Below, piece after piece: positions 1 to 9,940 of a stretch of DNA of 64,000 nucleotides; position 1 is the stretch's first letter, and each line of letters starts with the position of its first letter. The stretch spans positions 92,287-156,286 of the forward strand of contig NZ_JXDG01000064.1 in the NCBI RefSeq assembly GCF_000820515.1. The letters are read 5' to 3'. Source of the DNA: Pseudomonas batumici (lineage in GTDB: Bacteria; Pseudomonadota; Gammaproteobacteria; Pseudomonadales; Pseudomonadaceae). Both the position numbers and the translations under genes were made by a program. The notes under the pieces were generated by a model. It was not told the origin of the DNA, made no database searches, and saw only the letters and a list, made by a program, of their open reading frames with translations.

Positions 1-134
1 GACAATTGGTTGGCCATCCGTAGCGGTTCTACAGCGGAAGCCAGAGAAATGAGCGTGAAATTATCCAGCAGCAGGAAGCCGATGGATTGAGGCGCACGGT
101 TCTGGGGTTGAGCACCGGACTGGAACGACGTCAT
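1..134 (-). CDS. gbdR: GbdR-type AraC-family regulator, N-terminal part (cut by window edge)
   Basis: Only the first 44 codons are in the window, reading leftward from ATG at 134. A strong GAGGAG ribosome site lies about 8 bases upstream. The visible residues include FLLLDNFTLISLASAVEPLRM, the start of the amidotransferase-like N-terminal domain of the GlxA/GbdR subgroup of AraC-family activators. In Pseudomonas GbdR responds to glycine betaine and dimethylglycine and switches on their catabolism and choline uptake. Position supports the name: in P. aeruginosa gbdR is followed by sdaB, the choline ABC genes, betT and betIBA, which is the order seen here. The DNA-binding C-terminus lies outside the window, so the assignment rests on the N-terminus and synteny. 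Confidence 0.85.
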   Translation of the reverse strand, partial: MTSFQSGAQPQNRAPQSIGFLLLDNFTLISLASAVEPLRMANQL

Positions 135-566
135 CGCGATATCTCCTCACACAAAGCAGGTGATGGCCTCAGGCGGAGGCTCTTGTTATGGCCCTCATTC
201 TCTTGCGGAGAGGGGCTTTGTAATGACAGAGCAATTGCCATGCCGAAAATTGAATGGGTATTCAATAACTCCTGAAAACGACGTCGCGATGCGTCTATAT
301 AGCCCTTGCCAGGAGTGCGGGTTATAAGCCCGGGAAATGTCTGTAAGCGACATGCCCAGGCGGCGTGGGCACTTCGGTAGCACTTGTGTGCCCGGCGCCG
401 GGAAGCGCCGGAATAGAGTGTCACCGCAAGCACGGGTGACCGGCGGTCACAGGCTCAAAGAGGAGTGTTGCGAAGGGCTATCAGTTACCTGTTTGCGACG
501 CGCCAAAAGGTGGCGCATCCCAGGGTGAATGTTCGATTTGTGCACAGCCTTGGCGTGGGCCCGGCC
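135..566. other. gbdR upstream region, no gene
   Basis: The 432 bases between the start of gbdR and the end of sdaB should hold the gbdR promoter and 5' leader. Short ORFs here on both strands have no convincing ribosome site or recognisable protein. I see no clear terminator for sdaB and no operator I can name. Confidence 0.5.
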
Positions 567-1943
<1,377 letters not shown>

Positions 1944-2383
1944 TGTTGCGAAGTCCTCCGAGTGCCTGTTCCAGACGCCTGAGCGTCCGGTGGCGGAGCT
2001 GCTACGCTCAAGGTCGCAATCCGCCGGGATAAAGCATCATCAGCCTTTTGAAAGCCCACACGACGTCTCACACCGACGCACTCATGCCCAGCAACGCCAG
2101 CGTCCGCGCACAGGCAAATTTCGGCATTTTTTTGCGTCGCAGAAGGGAAAAAAGCCCGGAAAAAAGCTGTAAACGACCTCACCGACACTGGATGCGACCC
2201 TCCCTGTACTGGATACGACGCACCCTGTAGGCGACAGATTTAGGCTGGTACATGATCAGTCTCGACTCGATTGCAAGGCACCGGGGTAGAGCCGTCCTCA
2301 GCGCCTACAACCGCAACACACAATAACTAAGTGCGATCGTCCAGTCGGACCACTGCCAAAAATAAACATCCAGGAGTCCACCC
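1944..2383. other. Divergent promoter region between sdaB and choX
   Basis: 440 bases without a credible gene between two divergent transcription units. The notable content is a pair of 21-bp direct repeats, listed separately. A ribosome site CAGGAG sits about 8 bases before the choX start at 2384. Confidence 0.6.
2188..2229 (+). promoter_or_regulatory. Two adjacent 21-bp direct repeats, candidate GbdR site
   Basis: Positions 2188-2208 and 2209-2229 are head-to-tail copies of one 21-bp unit, matching at 18 of 21 positions, with the cores CTGGATGCGAC and CTGGATACGAC, each ending CCCTGTA. A period of 21 bp is two helical turns, the spacing at which AraC-family proteins often bind direct-repeat half-sites on one DNA face. 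The repeats end about 155 bp before choX. That GbdR binds here is inference from position and spacing. Confidence 0.5.
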
Positions 2384-3331
2384 ATGAAAGGTTCCCCGTC
2401 GTTGTTGTTGGCCGCAATGCTCAGTCTGCCCATGCTGGCCCAGGCCGCAGAGCCGGCGCAGTGCAGTACCGTTAACTTCTCGGATGTCGGTTGGACTGAC
2501 ATCACCGCCACCACGGCGACCACCAGCGTGGTGCTCGATGCCCTGGGCTACAAGACCAAGACCACGATGATTTCCGTGCCGGTGACCTACAAGTCCCTGG
2601 CCGACGGCAAGAACATGGACGTGTTCCTCGGCAACTGGATGCCGACCATGGAAAACGACATCAAGGCCTACCGCGATGCCGGCACCGTGGAAACCGTGCG
2701 CACCAACCTCAAGGGTGCCAAATACACCCTCGCCGTACCCAAGGCGCTGTACGACAAGGGCCTGCATGACTTCGCCGATATCGCCAAGTTCAAGAAGGAA
2801 CTGGACGGCAAGATCTACGGTATCGAGCCGGGTAACGACGGCAACCGCCTGATTCAGAGTATGATCGACAAGAACGCCTTCGGCCTGAAGGACGCTGGTT
2901 TCAAAGTCGTCGAATCCAGCGAAGCCGGCATGCTCTCGCAGGTCGAGCGCGCGCAGAAACGCGACACCGCCGTGGTCTTCCTCGGCTGGGCGCCGCACCC
3001 GATGAACAAGCGCTTCAAGATCGAATACCTGACCGGCGGCGACGAATACTTCGGCCCGGACTTCGGTGCAGCCACCGTCCTGACCAACACCCGCAAGGGC
3101 TACAGCCAGGAATGCAGCAACGTTGGCCAACTGCTGAAGAACCTCGAGTTCACCGTCGACATGGAAAGCTCGCTGATGGGCAACATCCTCGACGACAAGA
3201 TGAAGCCTGAAGCCGCCGCCAAGGCCTGGCTGAAGAAAAACCCACAGGTGCTGACCACCTGGCTGGCGGGCGTGACCACCATTGACGGAAAACCTGGCCT
3301 GGAAGCCGTGAAGGCCAAGCTCGCGCAATAA
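2384..3331 (+). CDS. choX: Choline ABC transporter, periplasmic choline-binding protein
   Basis: 315 residues, beginning with a signal peptide (about residues 1-22, ending LAQAA). The mature protein belongs to the OpuAC/ChoX family that captures quaternary amines in a cage of aromatic side chains. Candidate cage tryptophans are W37 (in SDVGWTDI), W85 (LGNWMPTM) and W202 (FLGWAPHP), where the family keeps them. It delivers choline to ChoW/ChoV for entry into the BetA-BetB route. It is the first gene of choXWV and lies about 155 bp after the 21-bp repeats. The P. aeruginosa and P. syringae counterparts are also called cbcX. Specificity for choline over betaine or carnitine is inferred from neighbours and overall likeness. 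Confidence 0.92.
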   Translation: MKGSPSLLLAAMLSLPMLAQAAEPAQCSTVNFSDVGWTDITATTATTSVVLDALGYKTKTTMISVPVTYKSLADGKNMDVFLGNWMPTMENDIKAYRDAGTVETVRTNLKGAKYTLAVPKALYDKGLHDFADIAKFKKELDGKIYGIEPGNDGNRLIQSMIDKNAFGLKDAGFKVVESSEAGMLSQVERAQKRDTAVVFLGWAPHPMNKRFKIEYLTGGDEYFGPDFGAATVLTNTRKGYSQECSNVGQLLKNLEFTVDMESSLMGNILDDKMKPEAAAKAWLKKNPQVLTTWLAGVTTIDGKPGLEAVKAKLAQ

Positions 3332-3400
3332 CCGCCGTGTCCGGGCGGGTCCGCCCGCCCGGACAGGCATTTATTTCCTCGCATGTGGACGTTCGATACC

Positions 3401-4246
3401 ATGCTGACTGAACATAAAATTCCCCTGGGCCAGTACATCGCGGCGTTCGTCGAATGGTTGACCAAGCACGGCGCCAGTTACTTCGACCTCATCGCCTCGA
3501 CGCTGGAAGCGATGATCCACGGCGTGACCTTCGCGCTGGCCTGGTTCAATCCGCTGGCATTGATCGCGCTGATCGCGGTGATCGCCCACCTGATCCAGCG
3601 CAAGTGGGGCCTGACCGCCTTCGTGATCGCCTCCTTCCTGCTGATCCTCAACCTGGGGTACTGGCAGGAAACCATGGAAACCCTGGCCCAGGTGATGTTC
3701 GCTACCTTCGTCTGTGTGGTCATCGGCGTGCCGCTGGGCATCGTCGCCGCGCACAAGCCAGTGTTCTATACCATCATGCGTCCGGTCCTCGACCTGATGC
3801 AGACCGTACCGACCTTCGTGTACCTCATTCCAACCCTGACCCTGTTCGGTCTGGGTGTTGTCCCGGGTCTGATCTCCACGGTGGTGTTCGCGATTGCCGC
3901 ACCCATCCGCCTGACCTATCTGGGCATCTGTGATGTTCCGCAAGAACTGATGGACGCCGGCAAGGCCTTCGGCTGCTCGCGCCGTCAACTGCTCACCCGC
4001 ATCGAACTGCCCCACGCCATGCAAAGCATCGCCGCCGGTGTCACCCAGTGCATCATGCTGTCGTTGTCGATGGTGGTGATCGCCGCACTGGTGGGTGCCG
4101 ATGGCTTGGGCAAACCCGTGGTCAACGCACTGAACACCGCTGATATCGCCTTGGGCTTCGAAGCCGGCCTGGCGATCGTATTGCTGGCAATCATGCTCGA
4201 CCGTATCTGCAAACAACCCGACGCACAGGTAGGGGGTGACGCATGA
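3401..4246 (+). CDS. choW: Choline ABC transporter permease
   Basis: 281 residues from the preferred start (MLTEHKIPLGQ); an upstream in-frame ATG at 3383 would add six residues, and neither start has a strong ribosome site. I chose 3401 because homologues begin with this segment. The protein has about six to seven hydrophobic segments, and a binding-protein-dependent permease (MetI-like) domain covers about residues 90-275, with the EAA-type loop around ELMDAGKAFGCSRRQLL that docks on the ATPase. It forms the inner-membrane channel for choline delivered by ChoX. Its stop overlaps the choV start by four bases (ATGA), consistent with translational coupling. Confidence 0.9.
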   Translation: MLTEHKIPLGQYIAAFVEWLTKHGASYFDLIASTLEAMIHGVTFALAWFNPLALIALIAVIAHLIQRKWGLTAFVIASFLLILNLGYWQETMETLAQVMFATFVCVVIGVPLGIVAAHKPVFYTIMRPVLDLMQTVPTFVYLIPTLTLFGLGVVPGLISTVVFAIAAPIRLTYLGICDVPQELMDAGKAFGCSRRQLLTRIELPHAMQSIAAGVTQCIMLSLSMVVIAALVGADGLGKPVVNALNTADIALGFEAGLAIVLLAIMLDRICKQPDAQVGGDA

Positions 4247-5421
4247 GCATCATTCGCTTCGACAAGGTAGATGTCATCTTCTCCAAGAACCCGCGAGAGG
4301 CCCTCGCGCTGCTGGACAAAGGCCTCAAGCGTGAAGAGATCCTGAAAAAGACCGGCCAGATCGTCGGTGTGGAAAACGCCAGCCTGGAAATCGAGAAAGG
4401 CGAGATCTGCGTACTCATGGGCCTGTCCGGTTCCGGCAAGTCCAGCCTGCTGCGCTGCATCAACGGTTTGAACACGGTCAGCCGCGGTCATTTGTACGTC
4501 GAGCATGAAGGTCGGCAGGTCGACATCGCCAACTGCACCGACGCGGAACTCAAGATGATGCGCACCAAGCGTATCGCCATGGTGTTCCAGAAGTTCGCCC
4601 TGATGCCCTGGCTGACGGTGCGCGAGAACATCAGCTTCGGTCTGGAAATGCAAGGCCGTCCGGAGAAGGAACGCCGCAAACTGGTGGACGAGAAGCTGCA
4701 ACTGGTGGGCCTTGAGCAATGGCGCAACAAGAAGCCCGACGAACTGTCCGGCGGTATGCAGCAACGCGTTGGCCTGGCCCGCGCCCTGGCGATGGACGCC
4801 GACATTCTGTTGATGGACGAACCCTTTTCGGCCCTCGACCCCCTGATCCGCCAAGGCTTGCAGGATGAACTGCTCGACCTGCAGCGCAAGCTGCACAAGA
4901 CCATCGTGTTCGTCAGCCATGACCTGGATGAAGCCCTGAAGCTGGGCAGCCGCATCGCCATCATGAAGGACGGCCGGATCATCCAGTACAGCAAGCCGGA
5001 AGACATCGTGCTCAACCCGGCGGACGAATACGTACGGACCTTCGTCGCCCATACCAATCCGCTCAACGTGCTCTGCGGGCGCAGCCTGATGCGCACCCTG
5101 GACAACTGCAAGCGGATCAACGGTTCGGTGTGCATCGACCCGGGCGGCGACTCCTGGATCGACCTGGCCGAAGGCAACACCATCAAGGGTGCCCGCCAGA
5201 ACGGTTCCAGCCTGAACCTGCAAAGCTGGGTGCAGGGCCAGTCGGTGGAGGGCCTGGGGCGTACGCCAACGCTGGTGGACTCGAACATCGGCATGCGCGA
5301 CGCGCTGCAGATCCGCTACCAGACCGGCAACAAGCTGGTGCTGCACGACAACAACAAGGTGGTGGGGATCCTTGGCGACAGCGAGCTGTACCACGCGCTG
5401 CTGGGCAAGAACCTGGGTTGA
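4243..5421 (+). CDS. choV: Choline ABC transporter ATP-binding protein
   Basis: 392 residues, the size of ProV/OpuAA-like ATPases. Walker A is GLSGSGKSS, the ABC signature LSGGMQQR and Walker B ILLMDEPFSALD, followed by the H-loop (VFVSHD). A C-terminal extension after about residue 270 resembles a degenerate CBS region (RDALQIRYQTGNKLVLHDNN), the part that in OpuA senses ionic strength. The subunit powers choline import through ChoW. It is the last gene of the choXWV unit; a clear hairpin terminator follows within 15 bases. Confidence 0.93.
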   Translation: MSIIRFDKVDVIFSKNPREALALLDKGLKREEILKKTGQIVGVENASLEIEKGEICVLMGLSGSGKSSLLRCINGLNTVSRGHLYVEHEGRQVDIANCTDAELKMMRTKRIAMVFQKFALMPWLTVRENISFGLEMQGRPEKERRKLVDEKLQLVGLEQWRNKKPDELSGGMQQRVGLARALAMDADILLMDEPFSALDPLIRQGLQDELLDLQRKLHKTIVFVSHDLDEALKLGSRIAIMKDGRIIQYSKPEDIVLNPADEYVRTFVAHTNPLNVLCGRSLMRTLDNCKRINGSVCIDPGGDSWIDLAEGNTIKGARQNGSSLNLQSWVQGQSVEGLGRTPTLVDSNIGMRDALQIRYQTGNKLVLHDNNKVVGILGDSELYHALLGKNLG

Positions 5422-5433
5422 GACACAGACAAG

Positions 5434-5466
5434 AACGCCGCGAGAGTATCGCGGCGTTTTTGTTTT
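5434..5466 (+). terminator. Rho-independent terminator of choXWV
   Basis: Stem AACGCCGCGA / TCGCGGCGTT with a five-base loop, followed by a T-rich run. It starts 12 bases after the choV stop codon. Confidence 0.9.
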
Positions 5467-5509
5467 CGGGGTAGTGCAGGCGTCACATTCCGCGAGCGAA
5501 CACCGAACC

Positions 5510-5594
5510 TGTAGGAGCTGGCTTGCCGGCGATAGCTGCCTTAAGGGCGATGCAAGACCCAAGGGCCCCATCGCCAGCAAGCCGGCTCCCACAA
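5510..5594. repeat. REPIN-like element (two inverted REP palindromes)
   Basis: Two inverted REP sequences (GTAGGAGCTGGCTTGCCGG on the left, CCGGCTCCCAC on the right) face each other across a spacer of about 40 bases. It lies between choV and the broken 3' end of betT, immediately beyond the relic codons of betT. Confidence 0.85.
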
Positions 5595-5612
5595 AGTTCC
5601 GCGCCAATCCTC

Positions 5613-5675
5613 TCAGCTATAGAGTCGGCCCAGGAGTTGTCGATGTCTTTCGAACGGGTAGTCACGTGCCTGTAC
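5613..5675 (-). pseudogene. betT: Relic of the betT 3' end (last codons of the ancestral C-terminal domain)
   Basis: Reading on in the betT frame past its TGA at 5676-5678 gives VQARDYPFERHRQLLGRLYS and then a second stop at 5613-5615. The end FERHRQLLGRLYS looks like the terminus of full-length Pseudomonas BetT proteins as I remember them. The middle of the C-terminal domain, roughly 100 residues, is absent. This points to a deletion joining an upstream part of the domain to its last codons, with the junction creating the new stop. The comparison is from memory and needs an alignment. Confidence 0.7.
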
Positions 5676-7322
5676 TCAGTGCTCAACCACCGCCCGGGTC
5701 CGTTGCCGATCCACCGTGCCCAGGCGCTCGCCGGTACCGCGACGACCAAGGGCCGCCAGCTCCGCCTGTTCCTCTTCGGCCCGCACGTCCTGGCCCATGG
5801 CCTTGTACAAACCGAACATGAAGAACACCAGCACCACCGAGAACGGCAGGCCCGCCAGCACCACCATGGTCTGCATGGCTTCGAAGTTGCCGGCGAACAA
5901 CAAGCCGATGGTCACCAGGGTGATCACCGCCGACCAGAAGATCCGCAACCAGTGCGGCGCGTCCTCGTCCACCTCGCCGCCCTTGCACGACAGGTTGGCC
6001 ATCATCACCGCGCCGGAGTCGGCCGGGGTCAGGAACAGCACGAAGCCGACAAAGATCGACACGCCGATAACGACTTTCGACGCCGGGTAATGCTCCAGCA
6101 GTTGATAGATCGACATGGACGGCTGTTCCAGCGCCGTCTTGCCCAGCGCCACCGCCTCATGGTTCATCACCAGGTCCAGGGCCGAGTTGCCGAAGATCGA
6201 CAGCCACGCCAGGGTGAAGCCCAACGGGATCAGCAATACGCCGGCCACCAGCTCGCGCACGGTACGCCCACGGGAAATACGCGCGATGAACATGCCCACG
6301 AATGGCGCCCAGGAAATCCACCAGGCCCAGTAGAACAGGGTCCACAGGCCCAGCCAGCGGTCGGACTTCTCGGCGTCGTTCTCGTAGACGTAGAGGTCGA
6401 AGGTCTTGAGCACCACGCCGTTGAGGTAGTCGCCGATGTTCTGCACGAAGCCGTTGAGCAGGTGCAGGGTCGGGCCGAACAGCAGCACGAAGATCAGCAG
6501 GCCGCTGAACAGCAGGATGTTCAGGTTGGACAGGCGGCGAATGCCGTTCTCCACGCCCGACACGGCGGCGATGGTCGCCACGGTGCTCATCACGATGATC
6601 ACGATCAGCAGGTTGGTGTTGCTGTGGGCCATGCCGAACAGGCTTTCCAGGCCCGAGGACACCTGCATCGAACCGATGCCCAGGTTCGTCACCAGCCCCA
6701 GCAGGGTCACGAACATGCCGAAGCCGTCCACCGCGTGACCGGCCGCGCCCTTGACCCAGCGCTCGCCCACCAGCGGGTACAGCGCCGAGCGCAACGCCAG
6801 CGGCTGGTTGTGCCGATAGGCGAAGTAGGCCACGGCCAGGCCGACCAGCGCATAAATCGCCCAGCCATGCAGACCCCAGTGCAGGAAGGTCAGCTGCAAC
6901 GCCTGGCGCGCGGCCGCATGGCTGCCGGCCACGCCTTCAGGCGGGTTGAAATAGTGGTCCAGCGGCTCGGAAGCGCCGAAGTACAGCAGCGAAATGCCGA
7001 TCCCCGAGGAAAACAGCATCCCGGCCCAGGCGCCGTAGCTGAAGTCCGGGGTGTCCTGCCTGGAGCCCAGCTTCAACTTGCCGTAGGAGGAGAACGCCAG
7101 CCCGATGACAAACACCAGGTAGGCGGCGATCACCAGCATGTAGTACCAGCCAAAGCTGCGCGACAGCCAGGCCTGGGCCACGCCGAGCAGTTTGCCGGCC
7201 TCTTGCGGGGCGATGATCAGGATGGCGGTGAGCAACAGAATCAACGCGGTCGAGGTGTAGAACACCCAACCGTTGACCCGCACCTTTTCGGCGGGGGTCT
7301 TTATAAGCGAGGCAGAACTCAT
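5676..7322 (-). CDS. betT: BCCT-family choline transporter, C-terminally truncated
   Basis: 548 residues from the start MSSASLIKT at 7322; a longer ORF from 7373 adds an unlikely leader. About twelve membrane segments are visible. The BCCT signature, a tryptophan-rich stretch around WTLFYWAWWISWAPFVG, marks the betaine/carnitine/choline transporter family, secondary carriers driven by ion gradients. Pseudomonas BetT proteins are normally about 650 residues with a cytoplasmic C-terminal domain; here the chain stops after AVVEH, soon after the last membrane helix. In E. coli BetT the C-terminal domain is needed for osmotic activation, so this version may transport without osmotic control. It diverges from betI and is probably active because the membrane core is intact. 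Confidence 0.88.
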   Translation of the reverse strand: MSSASLIKTPAEKVRVNGWVFYTSTALILLLTAILIIAPQEAGKLLGVAQAWLSRSFGWYYMLVIAAYLVFVIGLAFSSYGKLKLGSRQDTPDFSYGAWAGMLFSSGIGISLLYFGASEPLDHYFNPPEGVAGSHAAARQALQLTFLHWGLHGWAIYALVGLAVAYFAYRHNQPLALRSALYPLVGERWVKGAAGHAVDGFGMFVTLLGLVTNLGIGSMQVSSGLESLFGMAHSNTNLLIVIIVMSTVATIAAVSGVENGIRRLSNLNILLFSGLLIFVLLFGPTLHLLNGFVQNIGDYLNGVVLKTFDLYVYENDAEKSDRWLGLWTLFYWAWWISWAPFVGMFIARISRGRTVRELVAGVLLIPLGFTLAWLSIFGNSALDLVMNHEAVALGKTALEQPSMSIYQLLEHYPASKVVIGVSIFVGFVLFLTPADSGAVMMANLSCKGGEVDEDAPHWLRIFWSAVITLVTIGLLFAGNFEAMQTMVVLAGLPFSVVLVFFMFGLYKAMGQDVRAEEEQAELAALGRRGTGERLGTVDRQRTRAVVEH

Positions 7323-7688
7323 TGCACGGAGGCTCCAGGCAGTGCGGGAGAAAGACACAAGGCAACACGGCACCCGGCCGATCGGTTAGTGGGCAGTCGA
7401 CCGCCGGGTGATATAAAGACACCCGAAAAAACCCCGGCCCTGCGGGGGATTGCGCCAAAACCGGCGCGCAAGGACCGTCTTCGCCTGCGCGGCGTGTCTG
7501 CCCCGCAGGTTCGGTGTTTTTTCGGAGGTCGTTTTTCCGCCAACTGCATGTAGGAAAAACCCTAGGCAGCGACGATTTGTCGCGGATCTTATTCTTTGTT
7601 GATTGAACGTTCAATCAAAACAAAATAGACTGGCCCACATGCCGGTAGTCGTTCCACGTCTGCCGGCGGGCCTGAGGAGAGATGCACG
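7323..7688. other. Divergent betT-betI promoter region
   Basis: 366 bases with no credible gene. It contains the perfect 20-bp palindrome listed next. A GGAG-type ribosome site precedes betI. No further structure could be assigned. Confidence 0.6.
7599..7618. promoter_or_regulatory. BetI operator, perfect 20-bp palindrome
   Basis: TTGATTGAACGTTCAATCAA is perfectly self-complementary and lies about 70 bp before betI in the betT-betI intergenic region. TetR-family repressors such as BetI bind palindromes of this size, and BetI sites rich in ATTGAACGTTCAAT have been described upstream of bet operons. Choline would release the repressor and derepress betIBA. Control of the divergent betT from the same site is possible. 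Confidence 0.85.
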
Positions 7689-8282
7689 ATGCCCAAGGTC
7701 GGTATGCAACCCATACGCCGCCAGCAATTGATCGAAGCCACCTTGACGGCGGTCGATCAGGTCGGAATGGGGGACGCCAGCATTGCGCTGATCGCCCGTT
7801 TGGCCGGTGTCTCGAATGGCATCATCAGTCACTACTTTCAGGACAAGAACGGCCTGATCGCCGCCACGATGCGGTACCTGATGAATGTCCTCACCGAGAA
7901 CGTCGCCGCGCGCCGCCTGGCGCTGACAGATGCAAGCCCCAGGGCCCATCTGCAGGTGATCATCGAAGGCAACTTCGACGCCAGCCAGGTCAATGGCCCG
8001 GCAATGAAAACCTGGTTGGCCTTCTGGGCCACCAGCATGCACCACCCGTCTTTGCACAGGTTGCAGCGGATCAACGATCACCGTCTGTATTCCAACCTGT
8101 GCTGCCAGTTCCGCCGTGTCCTGCCGCTGCCTGCGGCGCGCAGCGCGGCACGGGGGCTGGCAGCGTTGATCGACGGTTTGTGGTTGCGCGGTGCGTTGTC
8201 GGGAGACGCGTTCGACACCGTACAGGCGCAACGGATCGCTTACGAATACATGGATTTCCAACTGGCTAAGCAGGAGTGCTAG
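7689..8282 (+). CDS. betI: Choline-responsive transcriptional repressor BetI
   Basis: 197 residues, the normal BetI length. An N-terminal TetR helix-turn-helix spans about residues 8-55 (RRQQLIEATLTAVDQVGMGDASI through GVSNGIISHYFQDKNGL), followed by an all-helical ligand domain. BetI represses bet genes and is released by choline. It is the first gene of betI-betB-betA, 107 bases before betB, and its likely operator lies in its own upstream region, so it should be autoregulated. The start codon follows GGAGAG within 9 bases. Confidence 0.96.
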   Translation: MPKVGMQPIRRQQLIEATLTAVDQVGMGDASIALIARLAGVSNGIISHYFQDKNGLIAATMRYLMNVLTENVAARRLALTDASPRAHLQVIIEGNFDASQVNGPAMKTWLAFWATSMHHPSLHRLQRINDHRLYSNLCCQFRRVLPLPAARSAARGLAALIDGLWLRGALSGDAFDTVQAQRIAYEYMDFQLAKQEC

Positions 8283-8389
8283 AGCACCGAGAAACGCTCG
8301 GCCCCTGAACGACTGCCGATCGGTATCGCCAGCACCTGATGGCGCGGCCGGCGGTTAACGCCAACCACTGATGCACTTGCGAGGACACT

Positions 8390-9862
8390 ATGGCCCGTTT
8401 CGAACTGCAAAAACTCTACATCGACGGCGGCTACACCGACGCCGGCGGCGATGCGACTTTCGATACCATCAACCCGGCTAATGGTGAAGTGCTCGCCAAA
8501 GTGCAACGTGCAACCAAGGACGACGTCGAGCGTGCCGTGGTCAGTGCCGAGAAAGGCCAGAAAATCTGGGCCGCGATGACCGCCATGGAGCGTTCGCGGA
8601 TCCTGCGTCGCGCCGTGGAGATCCTCCGTGAGCGCAACGACGAACTGGCGGTCCTGGAAACCCTGGACACCGGCAAGGCCTACTCCGAAACCCGTTACGT
8701 CGACATCGTCACCGGCGCCGACGTGCTGGAATACTACGCCGGCCTGGTGCCCGCCATCGAAGGCGAGCAGATCCCGCTGCGCACCACTTCGTTCGTCTAC
8801 ACCCGTCGCGAGCCGCTGGGCGTGGTGGCCGGTATCGGCGCCTGGAACTACCCGATCCAGATCGCCCTGTGGAAATCCGCACCGGCCCTGGCCGCCGGCA
8901 ACGCGATGATCTTCAAGCCAAGCGAAGTCACCTCGCTGACCACCCTGAAGCTGGCCGAGATCTACACCGAAGCCGGTGTGCCGGACGGCGTGTTCAACGT
9001 CCTGACCGGCAGCGGCCGTGAAGTCGGCACCTGGCTGACCGAACACCCGCGCATCGAGAAAGTCTCCTTCACTGGCGGTACCGACACTGGCAAGAAGGTC
9101 ATGGCCAGCGCTTCCAGCTCGTCGCTCAAGGACGTGACCATGGAACTGGGCGGCAAGTCGCCGCTGATCATTTGCGACGACGCCGACCTCGATCGCGCCG
9201 CCGACACCGCGATGATGGCCAACTTCTACAGCTCCGGCCAGGTCTGCACCAACGGCACCCGCGTGTTCGTGCCGAGCCACCTGAAAGCCGCCTTCGAAGC
9301 CAAGATCGTCGAGCGCGTGGCGCGTATCCGCGTCGGTAACCCGGAAGACGAGAACACCAACTTCGGCCCGCTGGTCAGCTTCGCCCATATGGAAAGCGTG
9401 CTCGGCTACATCGCCAAGGGCAAGGAAGAAGGCGCACGCCTGCTGTGCGGCGGTGAACGCCTGACCAGCGGCGAATTCGCCAAGGGCGCCTTTGTGGCCC
9501 CGACCGTGTTCACCGACTGCAGCGACGACATGACCATCGTCCGTGAAGAGATCTTCGGCCCGGTGATGAGCATCCTCAGCTACGAAACCGAAGAAGAAGT
9601 GATCCGCCGCGCCAACGACACCGACTTCGGCCTGGCCGCCGGTGTGGTGACCCGCGACCTGAACCGCGCCCACCGCGTGATTCATCAGCTCGAAGCCGGT
9701 ATCTGCTGGATCAATGCCTGGGGCGAATCCGACGCCAAGATGCCGGTCGGCGGCTACAAGCAGTCGGGTGTCGGTCGTGAGAACGGCATCAGCTCGTTGA
9801 ACAACTTCACGCGGATCAAATCGGTGCAAGTGGAACTGGGTGAATACAACTCGGTGTTCTAA
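8390..9862 (+). CDS. betB: Betaine aldehyde dehydrogenase
   Basis: 490 residues, exactly the family size. It oxidises betaine aldehyde to glycine betaine with NAD(P)+. The catalytic cysteine is in the segment SSGQVCTNGTR (about residue 286) and the general-base glutamate in MELGGKSP (about residue 252); the nucleotide-binding SFTGGTDTGK loop is also present. It is a cytoplasmic enzyme of the ALDH superfamily. It sits between betI and betA and acts directly after BetA in the choline-to-betaine pathway, which gives osmoprotectant or, through GbdR-controlled genes, carbon and nitrogen. Confidence 0.97.
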   Translation: MARFELQKLYIDGGYTDAGGDATFDTINPANGEVLAKVQRATKDDVERAVVSAEKGQKIWAAMTAMERSRILRRAVEILRERNDELAVLETLDTGKAYSETRYVDIVTGADVLEYYAGLVPAIEGEQIPLRTTSFVYTRREPLGVVAGIGAWNYPIQIALWKSAPALAAGNAMIFKPSEVTSLTTLKLAEIYTEAGVPDGVFNVLTGSGREVGTWLTEHPRIEKVSFTGGTDTGKKVMASASSSSLKDVTMELGGKSPLIICDDADLDRAADTAMMANFYSSGQVCTNGTRVFVPSHLKAAFEAKIVERVARIRVGNPEDENTNFGPLVSFAHMESVLGYIAKGKEEGARLLCGGERLTSGEFAKGAFVAPTVFTDCSDDMTIVREEIFGPVMSILSYETEEEVIRRANDTDFGLAAGVVTRDLNRAHRVIHQLEAGICWINAWGESDAKMPVGGYKQSGVGRENGISSLNNFTRIKSVQVELGEYNSVF

Positions 9863-9940
9863 GACCCGAGCCCTGGATTGCCCGTGAGGTCATCTTCACG
9901 GGCGCCCACCCCCGACCCACTTCCACGAGGGCTGCATTTC

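Noticed and set aside
5523..7553. 676-codon plus-strand ORF opposite betT
   Set aside because: Same shadow pattern; it runs through a REPIN and the intergenic region and matches no family.
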